Shown here piece by piece: positions 1 through 15,000 of a stretch of DNA of 64,000 nt; position 1 is the first letter of the stretch, and each line of letters starts with the position of its first letter. The DNA lies in the NCBI GenBank assembly GCA_026874595.1, contig CM049308.1, positions 20,375,867 to 20,439,866 of the forward strand, written 5' to 3'. The translations under genes and the position numbers were made by a program. The notes under the pieces were generated by a model. That model saw only the letters and a program-made list of their open reading frames with translations. It was not told the DNA's origin and did no database searches. This DNA is from Sipunculus nudus. Its lineage: Eukaryota > Annelida > Sipuncula > Golfingiida > Sipunculidae.

Positions 1-909
1 TTGTTTTAAAAATCACTGTAAATGGGAGGGGATCTCAGCTGAGATATCACTTGCTATAACCTCTAATGACAACATGAAAACTATCAATCCTGGTCGAAGA
101 AGCCTCAACTCAAGCTACCTCCATGGAGGGATTACCAGACACATGTGACTGTGTGTCAGGCAAGAACGCTGCAATCTTCAAAACGATAGCATTGAAATAA
201 TGCATGATCTTAATTTAGCGCAAATCTGTCTCCCACTAATAGCATGAAAATTAGAACACTGCAAACAAAACCACTTCCACAGTATGGATGTGTTTCCTAG
301 TGCCCATTCTTTTGCTAGGCATTTTATTGTAAACCCAGACAAAGTCGGGGGATACTATGTTTTCATACCGGTCCCGCCGCCGCCGCTGCCGCCGCATATA
401 AATCTTGTTGGCACGATAACCCAAAAAATATTTCACGGAAATTTACCAAACTTGGTATATGTATAGATATGGGTAAGAGGACGACGCCTATTTAAAATGA
501 GGTCATGACCTTTACTAGGAGAGTGTCCTTGACCTTGAATAGGTCCAATTTTGGGGAAAATCACACAAATTCTTTAATATCTCAAGAAATCTTGCATGGA
601 TTTATCCCAAAATCAAATTGATGGAAGATCATGGATAGGGTTGTCATGTTCCAGAAACTGGTGGCGCCACCTTTACTTGTTTTCTTTACTTGTTTTCGTG
701 CCGTTTAATACCCCTAAAATTGCAACCTTACAGTACTATAAGTCAAAAACTAATGGACAGATTTCTTTTATATTATGCATATACATAGGTATGGGTTATG
801 GGATGATGCTTATTTAAATTGGGGTCATGACCTTTCCTATGATAGTGGCCTTGACCTTGAATATTGCCATATATGGTGAAAATCACACACCTCTTATATC
901 TCCTGTGTT
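1..909 (+). other. Calpain intron left of the satellite
   Basis: No exon was recognised. From about 480 there are diverged relatives of the satellite phrase (GGTCATGACCTT, TGACCTTGAATA) at 503-540 and 823-862, spaced about 320 bp, so an older degenerate tandem block precedes the main array. Sequence 1-480 shows nothing I recognise. Confidence 0.5.
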
Positions 910-2790
910 GATAGCCATATGGATTTCAAACATGACTTATGTATTGCCCACCACTAAAGTAAGAACCCTATAGGTTCTAGGGTCATGAGGTCAAAGGTCA
1001 AGGTCACTGGACTGGCATTTTAAAAGATACTGTGGATGCATTTTAAGCCAAACTTTCATCCCAGGTCTTCCATCTTGAATATATATCTCACTTGCCAATA
1101 GTGGATGATCCATATAAATTTTGGGGTCACAAGGTCAAAGGTCAAGGCCACAGGAGCTATCTGTCCAAAAATTAGTTTCTGGATGATAATTCCTGCTTTT
1201 ATTGATGAAATGATTTCAAACTTGACTTATATATGTCCCATTGAAAAAGAAAGACCCAAATTGATTTTGGGGTCATGAGGTCAAAGGTCAAGGTCACAGG
1301 ACACATCTTTAAAAAGATTGTGGATGCATTTTCAGCCAAACATTTCATCTTAGACCTTTCATCTTGCACATATAAGTCATCTGCCAATAGAGGAAGACCC
1401 CTATCAATATTGAGGTCATGAGGTCAAAGGTGAAGGTCACAGGAGCCATCTGTCCAAAAATTAGTTTCTGGATGATAATTTCTTCTTTTATTGATGTATG
1501 GATTTCAAACTTGACTTGTATTTGACCCATTGGAAAAGCAAGACCGGAATTGAATTTTGGGTCATGAGGTCAAAGGTCAAGGTCACAGGAAACCTCTTTA
1601 AAAAGATTGTGGATGCATTTTCAGCCAAACAATTCATCTCAGATCTTTCATCTTGCACATATAGTTCACCTGCCAAGAGAGGAAGACCCCTATCAATTTT
1701 GAGGTCACAAGGTCAAAGGTGAAGGTAACAGGAGCCATCTGTCCAAAAATTAGTTTCTGGATGATAATTCCTGCTTTTATTGATGTATGGATTTCAAACT
1801 TGACTTATATATGTCCCATTGGAAAAAGCAAGACCCAAATTGATTTTGGGGTCATGAGGTCAAGGTCAAGGTCACAAGACACATCTTTAAAAAGAAGTGG
1901 ATGCATTTTCAGCCAAACAATTCATCTCAGATCTTTCATCTTGCATATATATTTCACCTGCCAAGAGAGGAAGAACCCTATCAATTTTGAGGTCACAAGG
2001 TCAAAGGTGAAGGTCACAGGAGCCATCTGTCCAAAAATTAGTTTCTGGATGATAATTCCTGCTTTTATTGATGTATGGATTTCAAACTTGACTTATATAT
2101 GTCCCATTGGAAAAGCAAGACCTAAATAGATTTTGGGGTCATGAGGTCAAAGGTCAAGGTCACAGGACACATCTTTAAAAAGATGTGGATGCATTTTCAG
2201 CCAAACATTTCATCTCAGATCTTTCATCTTGCACATATAGTTCACCTGCCAAGAGAGGAAGAACCCTATCAATTTTGAGGTCACAAGGTCAAAGGTGAAG
2301 GTAACAGGAGCCATCTGTCCAAAAATTAGTTTCTGGATGATAATTCCTGCTTTTATTGATGTATGGATTTCAAACTTGGCTTTGTTATTGACCCATTAGA
2401 AAAGCAAGACCCAAATTGATTTTGGGGTCATGAGGTCAAAGGCCAAGGTCACAGGAAACCTCTTTAAAAAGATTGTGGATGCATTTTCAGCCAAACAATT
2501 CATCTCAGATCTTTCATCTTGCACATATAGCTCACCTGCCAAGAGTGGAAGACCCCTATCAATTTTGAGGTCACAAGGTCAAAGGTGAAGGTCACAGGAG
2601 CCATCTGTCCAAAAATTAGTTTCTGGATGATAATTCCTGCTTTTATTGATGTATGGATTTCAAACTTGACTTATATATGTCCCATTGGAAAAGCAAGACC
2701 AAAATTGATTTTGGGGTCATGAGGTCAAAGGTCAAGGTCACAGGACACATCTTCAAAAAGATCAAGGTCACAGGACCAACATCTTCAACA
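910..2790 (+). repeat. Tandem satellite of about 289-bp units with AGGTCA half-sites
   Basis: The phrase GATTTCAAAC recurs at 922, 1212, 1501, 1790, 2078, 2366 and 2656, a period of 288-290 bp and roughly six and a half units. The first two are the most diverged. Each unit has one cluster AGGTCAAAGGTCAAGGTCA and a second, AGGTCAAAGGTGAAGGTCA, in direct orientation. It sits in a calpain intron. Open frames across it are repeat artefacts. Confidence 0.93.
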
Positions 2791-3137
2791 AGATTGTGGA
2801 TTGTTAGATGGATAAACAATAAACAAGTGTCAGTATATGCTGCTAAAATGGGGGTCTATTCTTGTAGGGGGAGGGGGGACTACTATGTCTGGGGATACTC
2901 TGGCACCTGCGGTGCCAAGAAATGTCTAGTTTATACATGAAGTACTGTGTGTTTTTTCCCGGAAGTCTGATTGCATCTTGCAAAGAATTTTTTTTCCAAA
3001 ACTTTTTTTATTCCTATAATCAATAGAAATAAGCTTGCACCAAATGCAGTTAGTGGCACAAAAGGAAAATAAAAACTTGGCATTCCTGCACCCCTATCCA
3101 ATTTGATGATTTTAAAATTATATTTCTTTTATTTCAG

Positions 3138-3171
3138 TGAGATGGATGAAGAAACTGGCATGGACGATCAG
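3138..3171 (+). CDS. Calpain linker exon (acidic)
   Basis: The exon is 34 nt. It lies between a TTTATTTCAG acceptor and a CAG|GTAAAA donor. The first T finishes a codon from an upstream exon outside the window, then it reads [11 protein letters not shown] and ends in phase 0. The acidic, unstructured composition fits the link between the C2-like domain and the EF-hands in calpains. A frame starting directly at the acceptor would begin with TGA, so phase 2 entry is required. Confidence 0.7.
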
Positions 3172-4614
3172 GTAAAACAGATAAAATGAACTGAGTTCAT
3201 TTAAATAATACTGCATGTTACTGACAATTAATCTAACCATTCACAAACACGTACACACAGACATGGACACCAGGCAATCGTATCTTCCAAAAGCTGTCCA
3301 CAGATATGCAGATTTCATCTACTGATAATAAACAAATCATTAACCATTCTATACTAACAGTGGCACTAGTCCTTTCCGTATTAACTATCGTAATTTAGAA
3401 TCTCTTGGGAGACCACCTTAATAATTACTGCCATCTTTCCCAGAATCATGATGTTCAGAGGTCAAAGGGTCAAAACGCAAACCTGAATTTGCATTAAAGT
3501 ATCTTATTTTCAGATACTTTTTTTAATCACAAAGATGCCTTTGGAGCCTGAACATATGGAAAAGTATATTTGAATGATTCACAGGAAACATGGCAAAAAT
3601 TCTCAAAATGATCCCTCTCTGCATAGTTACACTACAAACTGAAATATTATTGCATGGCTGATCCTCTATTTTGCATGACCCATATACATATATACCCAGT
3701 TATGAAAAAATATAACGTTTTAATTTTAATGTTGTCATATATTTTCTTTCCCCAGGATCTTTAGTGCCGATTAGTAGCCTATTTAAATGACACTAGTGTA
3801 TTGCTTGATATCTGATATCATCCAGATAATGCCAAGTTCAATGTATAGTGTGGAACTGCAGAACTTTAACATAAAGTCAAGCATAGTAATTTTGCTTTAC
3901 TTTTGGCCAATAAAAAATTGTTTTTTTTTTATCATGAATTCAAGACCTTCCATGTCATGATATAAGTAGAGTGGAACCCCCCCCCCCCCCCCCTCTTGTG
4001 ACCACCCTATTGTGACCATCTCACAATTCCAACCACATTTTTTGTCCCAAATATATGGTCCAGGTAACTTCGAATTTCACAAACACCACCACCCAAAATT
4101 ACGACCACTTTGGTCAGTCCCATAGGTGGTCGTAATTGTGGGGTTTCATTTTAAGTGATTCTTAAAGTTCTCAATGAAACGTTCGTCCATTGTCATATTA
4201 GCACTATTGTGGTCCTGGGGAAACACTAAAATTTGCATGTTCATTGTAATTTTCAGTAAGCAAAGCAGTAGCTTCCTGCATAGTTTATGCAGAGCCTTTC
4301 AGTGTTGTAAAATTACAGTATCCTAGGAAATAAATTTATAAGCATAAATTCTCCATGTGACCCTTAAATTACATATATAGAAGTGATACAATATGAGTGA
4401 TAATTTGTTGTCGGCATTTTTGTTGAACTTTTATCAATTTTATCACATATTTGAACAGCATTTTATTAGCATTTTATAAACCTTTTTTGGCTGTTTCCTA
4501 ATAAGGTATATACTACCAAAAAACATCAATCAGTATTTTTGTGATATCTGAAAAATTGTACCCCTAAACTGAACGGAAAGTAGAAAAAAGTTGTTTACTG
4601 AATTTCATTTCCAT

Positions 4615-4681
<67 letters not shown>

Positions 4682-7600
4682 ATATATATGTTAATATATG
4701 TATATATATATATATGAGAAGCTGCTGCTTTGTAATTGTAACAAATTTTCTAACTTATCATATAATTTGCATGTTAAATTGAAAAGTTTTAAATTGTTTG
4801 TGTATGATTTTATTTCGTGTATCATGAATATGTATTTTGTTGTTATTTTAAACTTTGAGGCATGTACATTGTATACAGAGTTCCATGTTTACTGAACAAT
4901 GTGGATGGCTAATGGAAGTTTATAACTACTGGTGTGTCAATCAAAAAGTGAATAAAACAGTGATTAATGTTGATTTTTACCCCCCCCCCCCCCCCCCCCA
5001 TTGACATTTCTTAACCGGAACTAAATTTTATCCTTCAATGATTTATGATTTAGGTTGTATAATAAGTGATTAGCTGACAATTGTCCCATTTTATGTCCAA
5101 GTACTTTGAGAACACCATGACAGGTCACTTTATAAAAATAACATTCAGTTACATTTTTCCATGCACATTTAAAAAAAAAAGTATTGTTCTTGATTAAATA
5201 TCTGATCATGAAATATAGTTACCTAATATATGTGTAAGAAAGGTAAACTTGATGAAGCTAATGTTGGTGTCTTTGTGAGGCACTTCCACTGTGGACAAGA
5301 TATTTGCAAGATCCAGTTTTAATGGCTAGATTCGCCACCAGGTGTCACTGCCAGTCAATTCTCTGTAATAAGATAAAGCCTGCAATCCTCAAAAGATCAA
5401 AATTCATTGTACCCAACTGTGGATTTACTGACTAAAGTATATGAAATTTCAGTGCGCTGGCATATATTACTAGTATTTCCACTAGGTCAGGCTGCTGCAA
5501 ATGACCCTTCATGAAATAATATCCAGTTTCCCAGCATTTATGGAAAAATATAACATGACCACCCCCCCCCCCCCCTTAGGACTTGGCATTGTTTCTTACA
5601 CTTCTAGACCAAAAAATGGATAGTTTGGAGAAGTGACTACAGAGGAGATGGGTGAGAAAAGAATAGGTGCCGCCACTCTCAGTGACAATATAGGTTTCCA
5701 CAGGAGGCTAAAAAATTACCTATAATAACATATTGAATAATCTTTGAATATTCTTCAGGACTTTAGTAGAATACATCCTCCCAACCTCTTCATGATGTTT
5801 CTGTAGGTTCTTCATGACACATTTTAGGACACTTTTGTACCTTTTCCAGTCCCATTTAAAAATAGCTAGCCATTTCTATCCACATTATTCTGTTATATTT
5901 TGTTAACAGGAATGCTTGCACTGTTGTACCAATGAGCTGTAGTATTTATAGACTTTTTTGTTGATTACTCTAAAACTGTTGATACATCAAATACATTGGC
6001 TATTGCTGATATGTATCTCACCTACTTGGAAGTCATAAATTAAAGTAGATTTTAAAATCTAATGGGTTTTTATGATTCAGTTTAAAAATGTTTTTTTTTT
6101 TCAAAAAGCAAAATTTGCAAACATTAAAGGATTTGTTACCGATAAATGTTTGTACCGAATGGTCATACTAAGTGAACCATTGTGACATTTGAAGACTTGT
6201 ATCTTGTATCTTGTGCTGGCCCCTGTTGGCTGATTTTGGTACTAAGTCATGGTCAACCACTATCAGAAGCAGATGAACCATCCAGCCTAAAATATCTTTA
6301 AAACAAAACAAGTGATAGTTATCTCTTAATGAAATTGATTAATATAGTTTAAATGATGATATGTCTTATATATCAATTGAAATCTTCTTTTAATTTTTAA
6401 TAGCCAATGTATTTGTGATCTGAATAATTATATATGATATGAGATTTTTAGTGATATTGATAGTGCTTTTAGCTGTATAACATCTGCTTTTGCTGATTTT
6501 ACATGTGTGTGCTTTCATGTATGCTTTTCACGCTACACATAACACTTGCCATATCAGGGAAAGAAGGGGCCGGTACAATCTCCAAAGGATTCAAATGGTG
6601 TAAGTTATTCCATATAATGCAACGTTGTCACTGCATCATTCTTACACAAGTGGTTCACATAGGTAGAAAACAAACCCATGAGCACCAGTAATACTTCATT
6701 GTGTACCAAGCATGTGTAATAAATTCCAAAAAGCTAAGATTGTATAATGAATAGAAGAAATTGTGAGACGTAAATGTGAAAGAATTTGTTAATACTGTAA
6801 AACCTGGCATAGCGACCAGATCTGTTAAGAGACCACCTCAAAATAACAACTACTTGTTCATTGTCCCAATTTTTTTTTTTTTTTTGCTCTTTATATATGA
6901 GATCTCTCTTTGAAGACCACCTAAGAAATGTGACCACTTTATCGAGGTCCTCCTTCGTGGTGCAATTTTGAGGTTTTACACTATGATCATACATATATAA
7001 AGTTTGTGAAAAAAAATTTCTGCATTTGAAATATGAAATATATTTTTCTCAAAATTAAAATATTTATAAATGCACCTTTGGAAAGTTTATAATACATGCT
7101 TGGTGATCTGTATTCAATCTTTCATAACTAGTAGTAGCACTACATTTTGCACATAAAACATGAATGCCACCACTGAACAATATTTTACATATCATATATA
7201 ACATGTATATATTTGGTGTATTATTTGTGTACTGTGTTATGTAGTACCCCTTACATAAATTATAGTAAATGGCTTATCATATGTAGTTGAAGAACATTGA
7301 CAAGTTAATGAAAATGAAAAACAAAATACAAATACATGTATGCAGTACCTTCAGGCAATACAGATCTTAAATGCAGAGTGCAAAATTTTTTAAACAATTT
7401 ATCAATATCTTTTTGAAGCTTACATGTATTCTGATTTGCTTTCTTCACTGCCAGTATGAAACAGATTTAATGAATTCAGATGATCTGTCATATACCGTAT
7501 AATACACATACCTGACATCTGTACATGAATAATGTGGCACAAAAATACTAACAACCATTGTTAATATACTAAGGTATTGCTCGTGAATACAACTTCACAC

Positions 7601-9037
7601 AGTCATACATTACATTATATGATTTTTAACAAAAATGTCTGAATGTCATGTCATTGTGAATTCTTTCATACATAATCAGAATACTAACATATTAGTCAGT
7701 AAAAAATAACATTGGTCATGTGACATTAAAATTGCTTGTGATTGGTTATTTTTTAATGATGTTTGCATATTTATACCTCAGATGAATGATAATTATACAG
7801 TTCACAGTAGTCATTGACATGAAGTAGCATCATTTACATACTAGTATGCATGTTATTTGAGAAATGTTATTATTATAAAATATATTGTATTTTGAGAATG
7901 ATGTTTTATTTTGTTTTAATTGGTAGCTGTTTTATGCTGATAACTTAATGTTGATTTTTATTCACTTGTCTTGATTGAAGTTCTTCTTTATACCCAGTAT
8001 TTGAATGATATGAAATCCTGCCTACTGTCACAAATACTAATATTCTCATCTGTAATTTTATATTTCACCACCAGATGGTGACAGTAGTGGTCTAACTACA
8101 TATTGGAACCTTCTGTCCAATACAGATTTTGTTGTATATTCAAAGCTTTTTAAGTGACTTTTATATAACAACAACTAAAAATGATAAATATGAGATCCAT
8201 TCCTATGTTGAAAAAAGCCTGACTCTCACAACTGAAATTAAGGATTGTTAAAGGTGTTGAATTTTGAGGTGATTGTTGAATGAAAAAAAATTTCATTGAC
8301 AGTAGGCAAGATACTAACTTGTTGATATTTATTAACATGAAATGTTTGATAGTTATGATGATGACATAGTATTCAGAATGTACCCTTATTGAAAGTTGAG
8401 AATGGCTAACAGCTTGAGTTTTGTTTTACAGGAATCACTGACAACTAGAAAGCCCCTGTGTTCTTATTGAAAGCAGCTGCATGGAGTGAGACTGGAATGT
8501 CATGGTCACTTTTATAATAATAGTAATAAAAATATTTAAGCATCAATAAAATTTAAGACTTTGCTTTTATTTTCAGGATTTTCCAAGAAAGTTGCTGTGT
8601 TATTACACTTGTTATTTTTTTAACTCTGACTGAGTTTTGTCATTACATTGGCAAGTGGTGCTGGCACTTTAGAAAATGTAGTTAGAAAATTTTAACTGTA
8701 TTTTCTTAGTAGTCACACACTGCTGTGTGATCACACATGTACTTTAGGGTCACACATTTCTGTGGTTACACTTACTTTATGGTCACACATTGATGGGTGG
8801 TCACACTTGCAGAAAATGAACTTTATTTAAACTTTATATTTATGAGAGTGTTCTTTTTTATATGATGGAAGGAATTGCAAATATTTATTTGAAAAATAAT
8901 CAGATGTGAATTTAGTATTTGAATAGAATTTGATTATTATATATGTTCTCACGTTTTTGTGCATGATAATTGCAGCAGTGACACCTTATAACACAGTCAC
9001 CAGCTGATCATAGGTTTGGTTTATGTATTGTTTACTT

Positions 9038-9076
<39 letters not shown>

Positions 9077-12000
9077 TATTAGGTGTCCTACTTAATAATA
9101 TATATACATAAAAGGTCCCTCTGTAACCATGGGATTTCTCTGAACTAAACTTTCTGAAATTAATGGTTATATAAAAAAATATAAGTAAAATGTGCTGTCA
9201 CTACTACTGTCACTGGTAAGTAAAAGCTAGGATGGTATATAATTGGTAAATAGAAAAGCACTCGAGAGCACAGACCTCAGCCAAGGCAGCTCATTACCCC
9301 CATATGGGATTGTCAGTAATGCAGCATGTTATCTTAAAAAAGTCCTGTGTCCAGATGGTGATCAGGATGGACCCAATTATTTAATCTATTGTTCAATTGG
9401 TATCATTGCAGAGCTAACCTGAAAGTATCAACAAAATCTGTTTATGACTTTTTTTAGTAACTTTGCTAACAGACAAACAGACAGACAAATTAACAGACAA
9501 ATCAACGGCAGCAAAAACATAACCTTCTTGGCTGAGGTAAATATATAACCACCTTGGTAAAAGCAAGTCATGTATTTTATGAATTGACTTCTCTGTTTTA
9601 GCTGGTGGCTATGCGTGGAGACTATGATATGATCGATGGGGTAAGCTAGTATTCTCTGTACAGATTTAACTGGATATTTAAAAGATTATTTTCTGGGAGT
9701 TTGAAACCCAAGGAGCTTGTCATCACTCTGCATATCTTGTATTCAAGAAATAACTGGATAAAACATGGTATTTATTCTATTTAAAAATACAGCCATCGGT
9801 GTTACTGTACCTATTATATGAACAAGATATGGACTGCAGTAGTTATTGGAATACATACAAAGCAGTTATTCAGTTTTAAGTTATTTTGTTAGCATTTATG
9901 ATATAGCAATGCATAGTAGTTATTAAATACATATATAACAATATGTGACAGTATTATCATGTTTATAAATGAGCATGCTAGTAGTTTTATTTAACTGTTA
10001 TAGTGTTATTATTTTTTTTTCTCACTAACCCATTTCCTGTTCATGGTGAGTTTTATGGGATCCATATGTTAAGGAGAATGCTGTTGAAGGAGACTTACAT
10101 TTCCCATTCTTCAAGTTTCCATTTTCCCTTTTGTTTTATTTTGTTATTTGAGTTGATTAGAACCTTTAAACATTCCAGCATGAGTGAGAGACTGTTAACT
10201 GTGTCATTTTAACAGCAGTCATTTTATCATAGCTTAAAACAGCATGAGTTGTTATAGAATTTGAATCCTGATGTTAGCCTAGAATACTGATTATTTTCCT
10301 GAATGAAATCAGGCAGTCTCATGATCAAAAGTTTCTTACCTAAAATCACTGGAAACGAATATGAAAATGGAATCCAATGAATGAATGGCAGCCATTTGTA
10401 GCTATGATTTTACCAGGAATGTGCACTTACGTTTCAAACTGAAGAATCAAGTATAATACAGTCGTGACTTGATAATCCGACACCAAATATAAATCTTAAC
10501 TTTATTTCGGATTACAAGGCTTTCGGTTTATCAAATCATATGATAGGTGTAAGGCATATTCTATGAAAACAGATGTCACTTCATGAAAATTGTATGGTAG
10601 TATGTATATATGCAAAATAAAACAATATTTGTGATAAGTTATCCTAGCACTATCAATAAGTCATGCATGGATGGTTCAGTGGGCCTGGCTCCCAAAACAA
10701 AGCAAACTGACTGTAATTAGTTGATCGTGGTATTGATTTCATAATCAGAAGCCTATAGCCAATCATCACGCCTAAAGAGGATGCTATGTGATGCCAGACA
10801 TCAAAGATAAATAAAAAATTGTGTCAATTGCTAAGTCAAAATAAATGTCTTAAATCTTGTCTGTGCTGTAAAATACCATGTCTGAGTCGGTATCCAAGGC
10901 TGTCAGATTGTCAAAGACAATTTAAATTGGATCCATTCATTATTTATGAAATACTGTTGGGTTGCAAGGTTTCCGGATTGTCAAGGGTCTGAATTTCAAG
11001 TTACGACTGTATATAATAACTAGACTGGTCGCCTTGCCCTCTTTCTCTCCTTGCTGTAGCCCCACCTGGATACATGAAGGCATTATAGGACATGGGTACC
11101 AGTCTTTAGTGTCAACTATAGGTGTTGTTCATATCTTCAAGCTTCATACTTCTCAGGTTGGGTATGCATAAATTTGCAGGTAGGCTTAAGCAGTTGCAGA
11201 CAGTAAAACAGAGATTGCGTTTGTGGGTGAAAAAAAACGGCTATTCAGCCCGAACATGGCTATGATGTCAAAATGGTAATAACAACATGACAGATCAGTG
11301 GTGCAGAATCCCTGTTGTAGCAAGTAGAATAAGACCTGTTATTTAATAAGTACATCAAGTTATGTCAGTCATCCTCATTGAGAGTGATATATGTTTAGCA
11401 GTAAAATCAGGACTTGGTAGGCATTGTTATTGAACCAGTAGGGCCTACTTTTAGTCTAGACACAAGCCATGCTGTAAACTGCACTTACTATCTCAACTTT
11501 ATCAATGAAAATATGATAGTATGACTGAAGAATTAAACCTTCTTATAAAGGTTTTTTTTGGAAATATTGTTTTATTCCAAGCAAATATATAGAGGTAAAC
11601 AGGGATAAGTGATGTAGCTTGATTTTCTAGAGCTACTTAGCAATAGTTTCAAGCTATTTTAAATGATGCATTGAATAAGTTGATTGAAAACATCACAAAA
11701 ATGTTGATGCTAAGGTCTTTTTGGACTTGATTTACTGGTCATTAAATTGTGTCTGTCAGTTACTGGTAAGGTCAAATATTTGGTAATCATTAAGCAATAA
11801 CTTTTTTATGTATTTTACATGATATATTAATTAAGTTGATAGAAAACATAACAGAAATTATTCAATATTGTCAATGATAATTTTGTGCTAGCTTCATTAA
11901 TGGTTATACGTCAGTGTTTGGTAAGATATGTTGCTCAACGACAGGTCAGTCATATTGAATCCTGCAAAATTGGTTATCTGGTTTGGTTAATGATTGTATA

Positions 12001-15000
12001 TCTGAACAAAAACCATTTCAGATAAATGATACTCTACAAATCTCAGATGAGGCGGTGAGATTTTCACGGTCAGCCTCCATCCAGGGTGAGCTGACTTCAT
12101 GGGAATGTTGTGCCAAAAGGCCGTGTTTCACGCATGAACGAGTGCACCTTTTGGGGGTTCCTCTGTTGTATTACCCAGCAATAGGGATGACTAAGCACCC
12201 AGGGCCCACAGGTGTAGTAGTCACCGGGCCTGATTGATGCCAGGGTATAAAATGAAAGGAAGCATGTGATACCAGAATTGAACTCTGCAGATGTACATAT
12301 ACGTAATTAATTTAGCATTAAAAAAATGGAGGGGGTTATACCTCCACCAGAAAAATCTTTATAAGATAAACAAAAAATGATACTCTTCTGTATATGTTTC
12401 TTATCACCTTGGGTATCCTCTCAAGGCCACTTTCTAAATTTTAAAGGAGAAAGAGCATGTTCCTAACAATTTGGAAAATCTTATATATTGTTACCATGGT
12501 GATACCACAACCTGCATGGTTAGGATACTGACAGTTAGGAGATGTACTTTGCTGCATTGCATGGTGTTGAAAAAACTAGCAGTTTCAAAATTTAGGTTAT
12601 TGTTTGATACACTGGCAGTCATTTCTGAGACATATGTTTGGGAGATGCTGATGTTAAATCCTAATTATTAAGGTACAATAGGAATTATATAACCTGTTTA
12701 GCACGTCACCTGTACAAGTAGGCACACTTTTGCTATGGATTTCATAGAATTTATTTCCAGTTTTGCAACATAAATATTTGCATGGTTCTTAATAACCATG
12801 TGTGGTTTGCCTTGGAAAAACTGAACTAACACTGACAATCTGATTAACGGGGCTCTATCATGGATGTTGTGTTTTCAGCGAATGGTCCGGGACAAGCCAG
12901 TAGCACCTCAGGTATTGTAACATGAGAATGACCTTTGACACTGTTAATTTAAATATTTTGATAGAACTTTTAAAGTAAAAGTAGATCATTAGTAATAAGA
13001 AAACCTCCCATATCCAAAATCTATTAAAACTTGTTTCTCCACTGGAAAGATTATAGGTTAATCCATATTAATGTTTTATTTAAAAGAGTGCAAATTTTGT
13101 TTAAATTACTAAGAAGAATTCCCCTTTCAGGTATATTTTGTTCAAGAGGAAAAAAAATAAGAATTTTGGTATCAGGGACAAAGCAGGTATACAGTATGGA
13201 AAAGGATCAATATCCTCATTTTGTGAGGAATATAGGAATATTTGATTTAAAAGAAGTGGTTTACACTATACTGTTACTGGTTGATTATAATTAAGTAGGG
13301 ATGGGGGGTGGGTGGGTGGGAGGTTGTTTTCGGATATTTTGTTTGGTTTGGTTTGATCTTGTTTGGTTTTTCACAAGGATGCTACTTTAAGGATGCATAA
13401 ATTCATACCTCTGTATCTGTATGTGATATTGTATTTATTGTGCCAAGCATCTTCTGTTGGTCAAATTCTGTATGAAAAGATAATGCATATATTAATAATA
13501 GGATTTGATATGTGACTGGTTAATACAGTGCAGTATCCCAGTTACGGACACTGTTTCATCAGTGGATGTGTCCATATTAGAGGGGTGTCTGTATTAGAAA
13601 GGTTTATTATTGACATCAGAATCTCCCTTTCACAGCATCTAGCACTGATGTTTCTGTAATGGAAAGGTGTCTGTAACATAAAGGTGTCCACAAAGAGAAG
13701 TTTTACAGTATATGCATAATTCTGACAGTGGTTGCTTTGTTTAAATACACAACAATTTTCTGTATTATGCATATGTATGCAAGTGCTCACCATATGCCTA
13801 TATAAGATAATAAGTTAACATCCGTCACGGTGGTACAGGTATACTACAGTACCTCAGCAGTCCAAGAGCACGCAGCTGTACCTGTTGTGAGTATAAACCA
13901 TGTTTCAAGTTTGATAGATGTTCTTTACAGCTAGTACACCATGCAGACCAAGTGATAATGCTTTTAGGGCTTGAAACCTCAAAAAAATTCCGGTTCCAGT
14001 ACAGAATCCATGTTTTCATGTTATTTGATGTTTTCTTTTCATTTACAGCCCAGCCCACAGGGTTTTGAACTAACATAGATCTTTGCTTTGCTAACACATT
14101 GTGTGGTGGTTTGTCACATGTACATTCCACAATGTGTCACCTTTGCATATGATACCGTTTATTTCATTCCAGGTTTGTATGAAATGTATTGATATTTTTT
14201 ATTACGCATTTCAGTCATTTTCAGGTTCGCCATTTTTGTTTTCAGTTTATTTGCACAAATGCCACTAGGTTCTGTTTTCAATGTGAATATTTTTATATCC
14301 TGGTTTATTTTCTTTCCCATTGTGAATATCTTGATAACTTGGTTTATTTTATTTTCATTGTGAATATCCTGATAACTTGTTTGTTTTTTTATTGTCTATT
14401 TAGTTTGGGATCATGACCTCTTTTAAGGGATGACCTTGACATCTTGACCTTAAGCCTGCTGGCATGGTTTGGCTGTGTAGGTACACGTGATTATTGCTGA
14501 ATGGATTAGAATGCATTGTTATCATTGCAGTGAGTTCACATCATGGTATACTGTTCATTTTCAGCAGATAACATTTATAGTTAGATGTTAGGGAAAATTA
14601 TTTTTCCATTAAAGTACACATGCATGTACTTGAAATGACAAAATGGAAGTATGAGTATAAGGGAGAAGAATATATTAGGATATTTTAAACCTACCATTTA
14701 CTTGGTCTGATACAGTAATATTATGTTATACATAAATTCAGGAGCAGACCATAATACCATTGTTACAATTGTGTCAACATAATGGTTAGTATAGTGATTC
14801 TTATTGATGTATATATATGCCTCTAGACTAAGTCATTTCAATGAGTTATCCTGTGTAATTGTCGTAATTAGTTATCCTGTATAATTATGGTACTGAGTTA
14901 TCCTGTATAATTGTGGTAATGAGTTATCCTGTGTAATTGCGGTAATGAGTTATCCTGTTTAATTATGGTAATGAGTTATCTTGTGTAATTGTGGTAATGA

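Noticed and set aside
1719-2129. 136-codon open frame
   Set aside because: It spans satellite units and repeats with the period of the array.
8432-8469. A further calpain micro-exon after TGTTTTACAG
   Set aside because: The acceptor is fair but no good GT donor keeps the phase, and the frame reaches TGA.
11983-12237. 84-codon protein-coding frame
   Set aside because: It lies within a SINE copy and is not conserved in the other copies.
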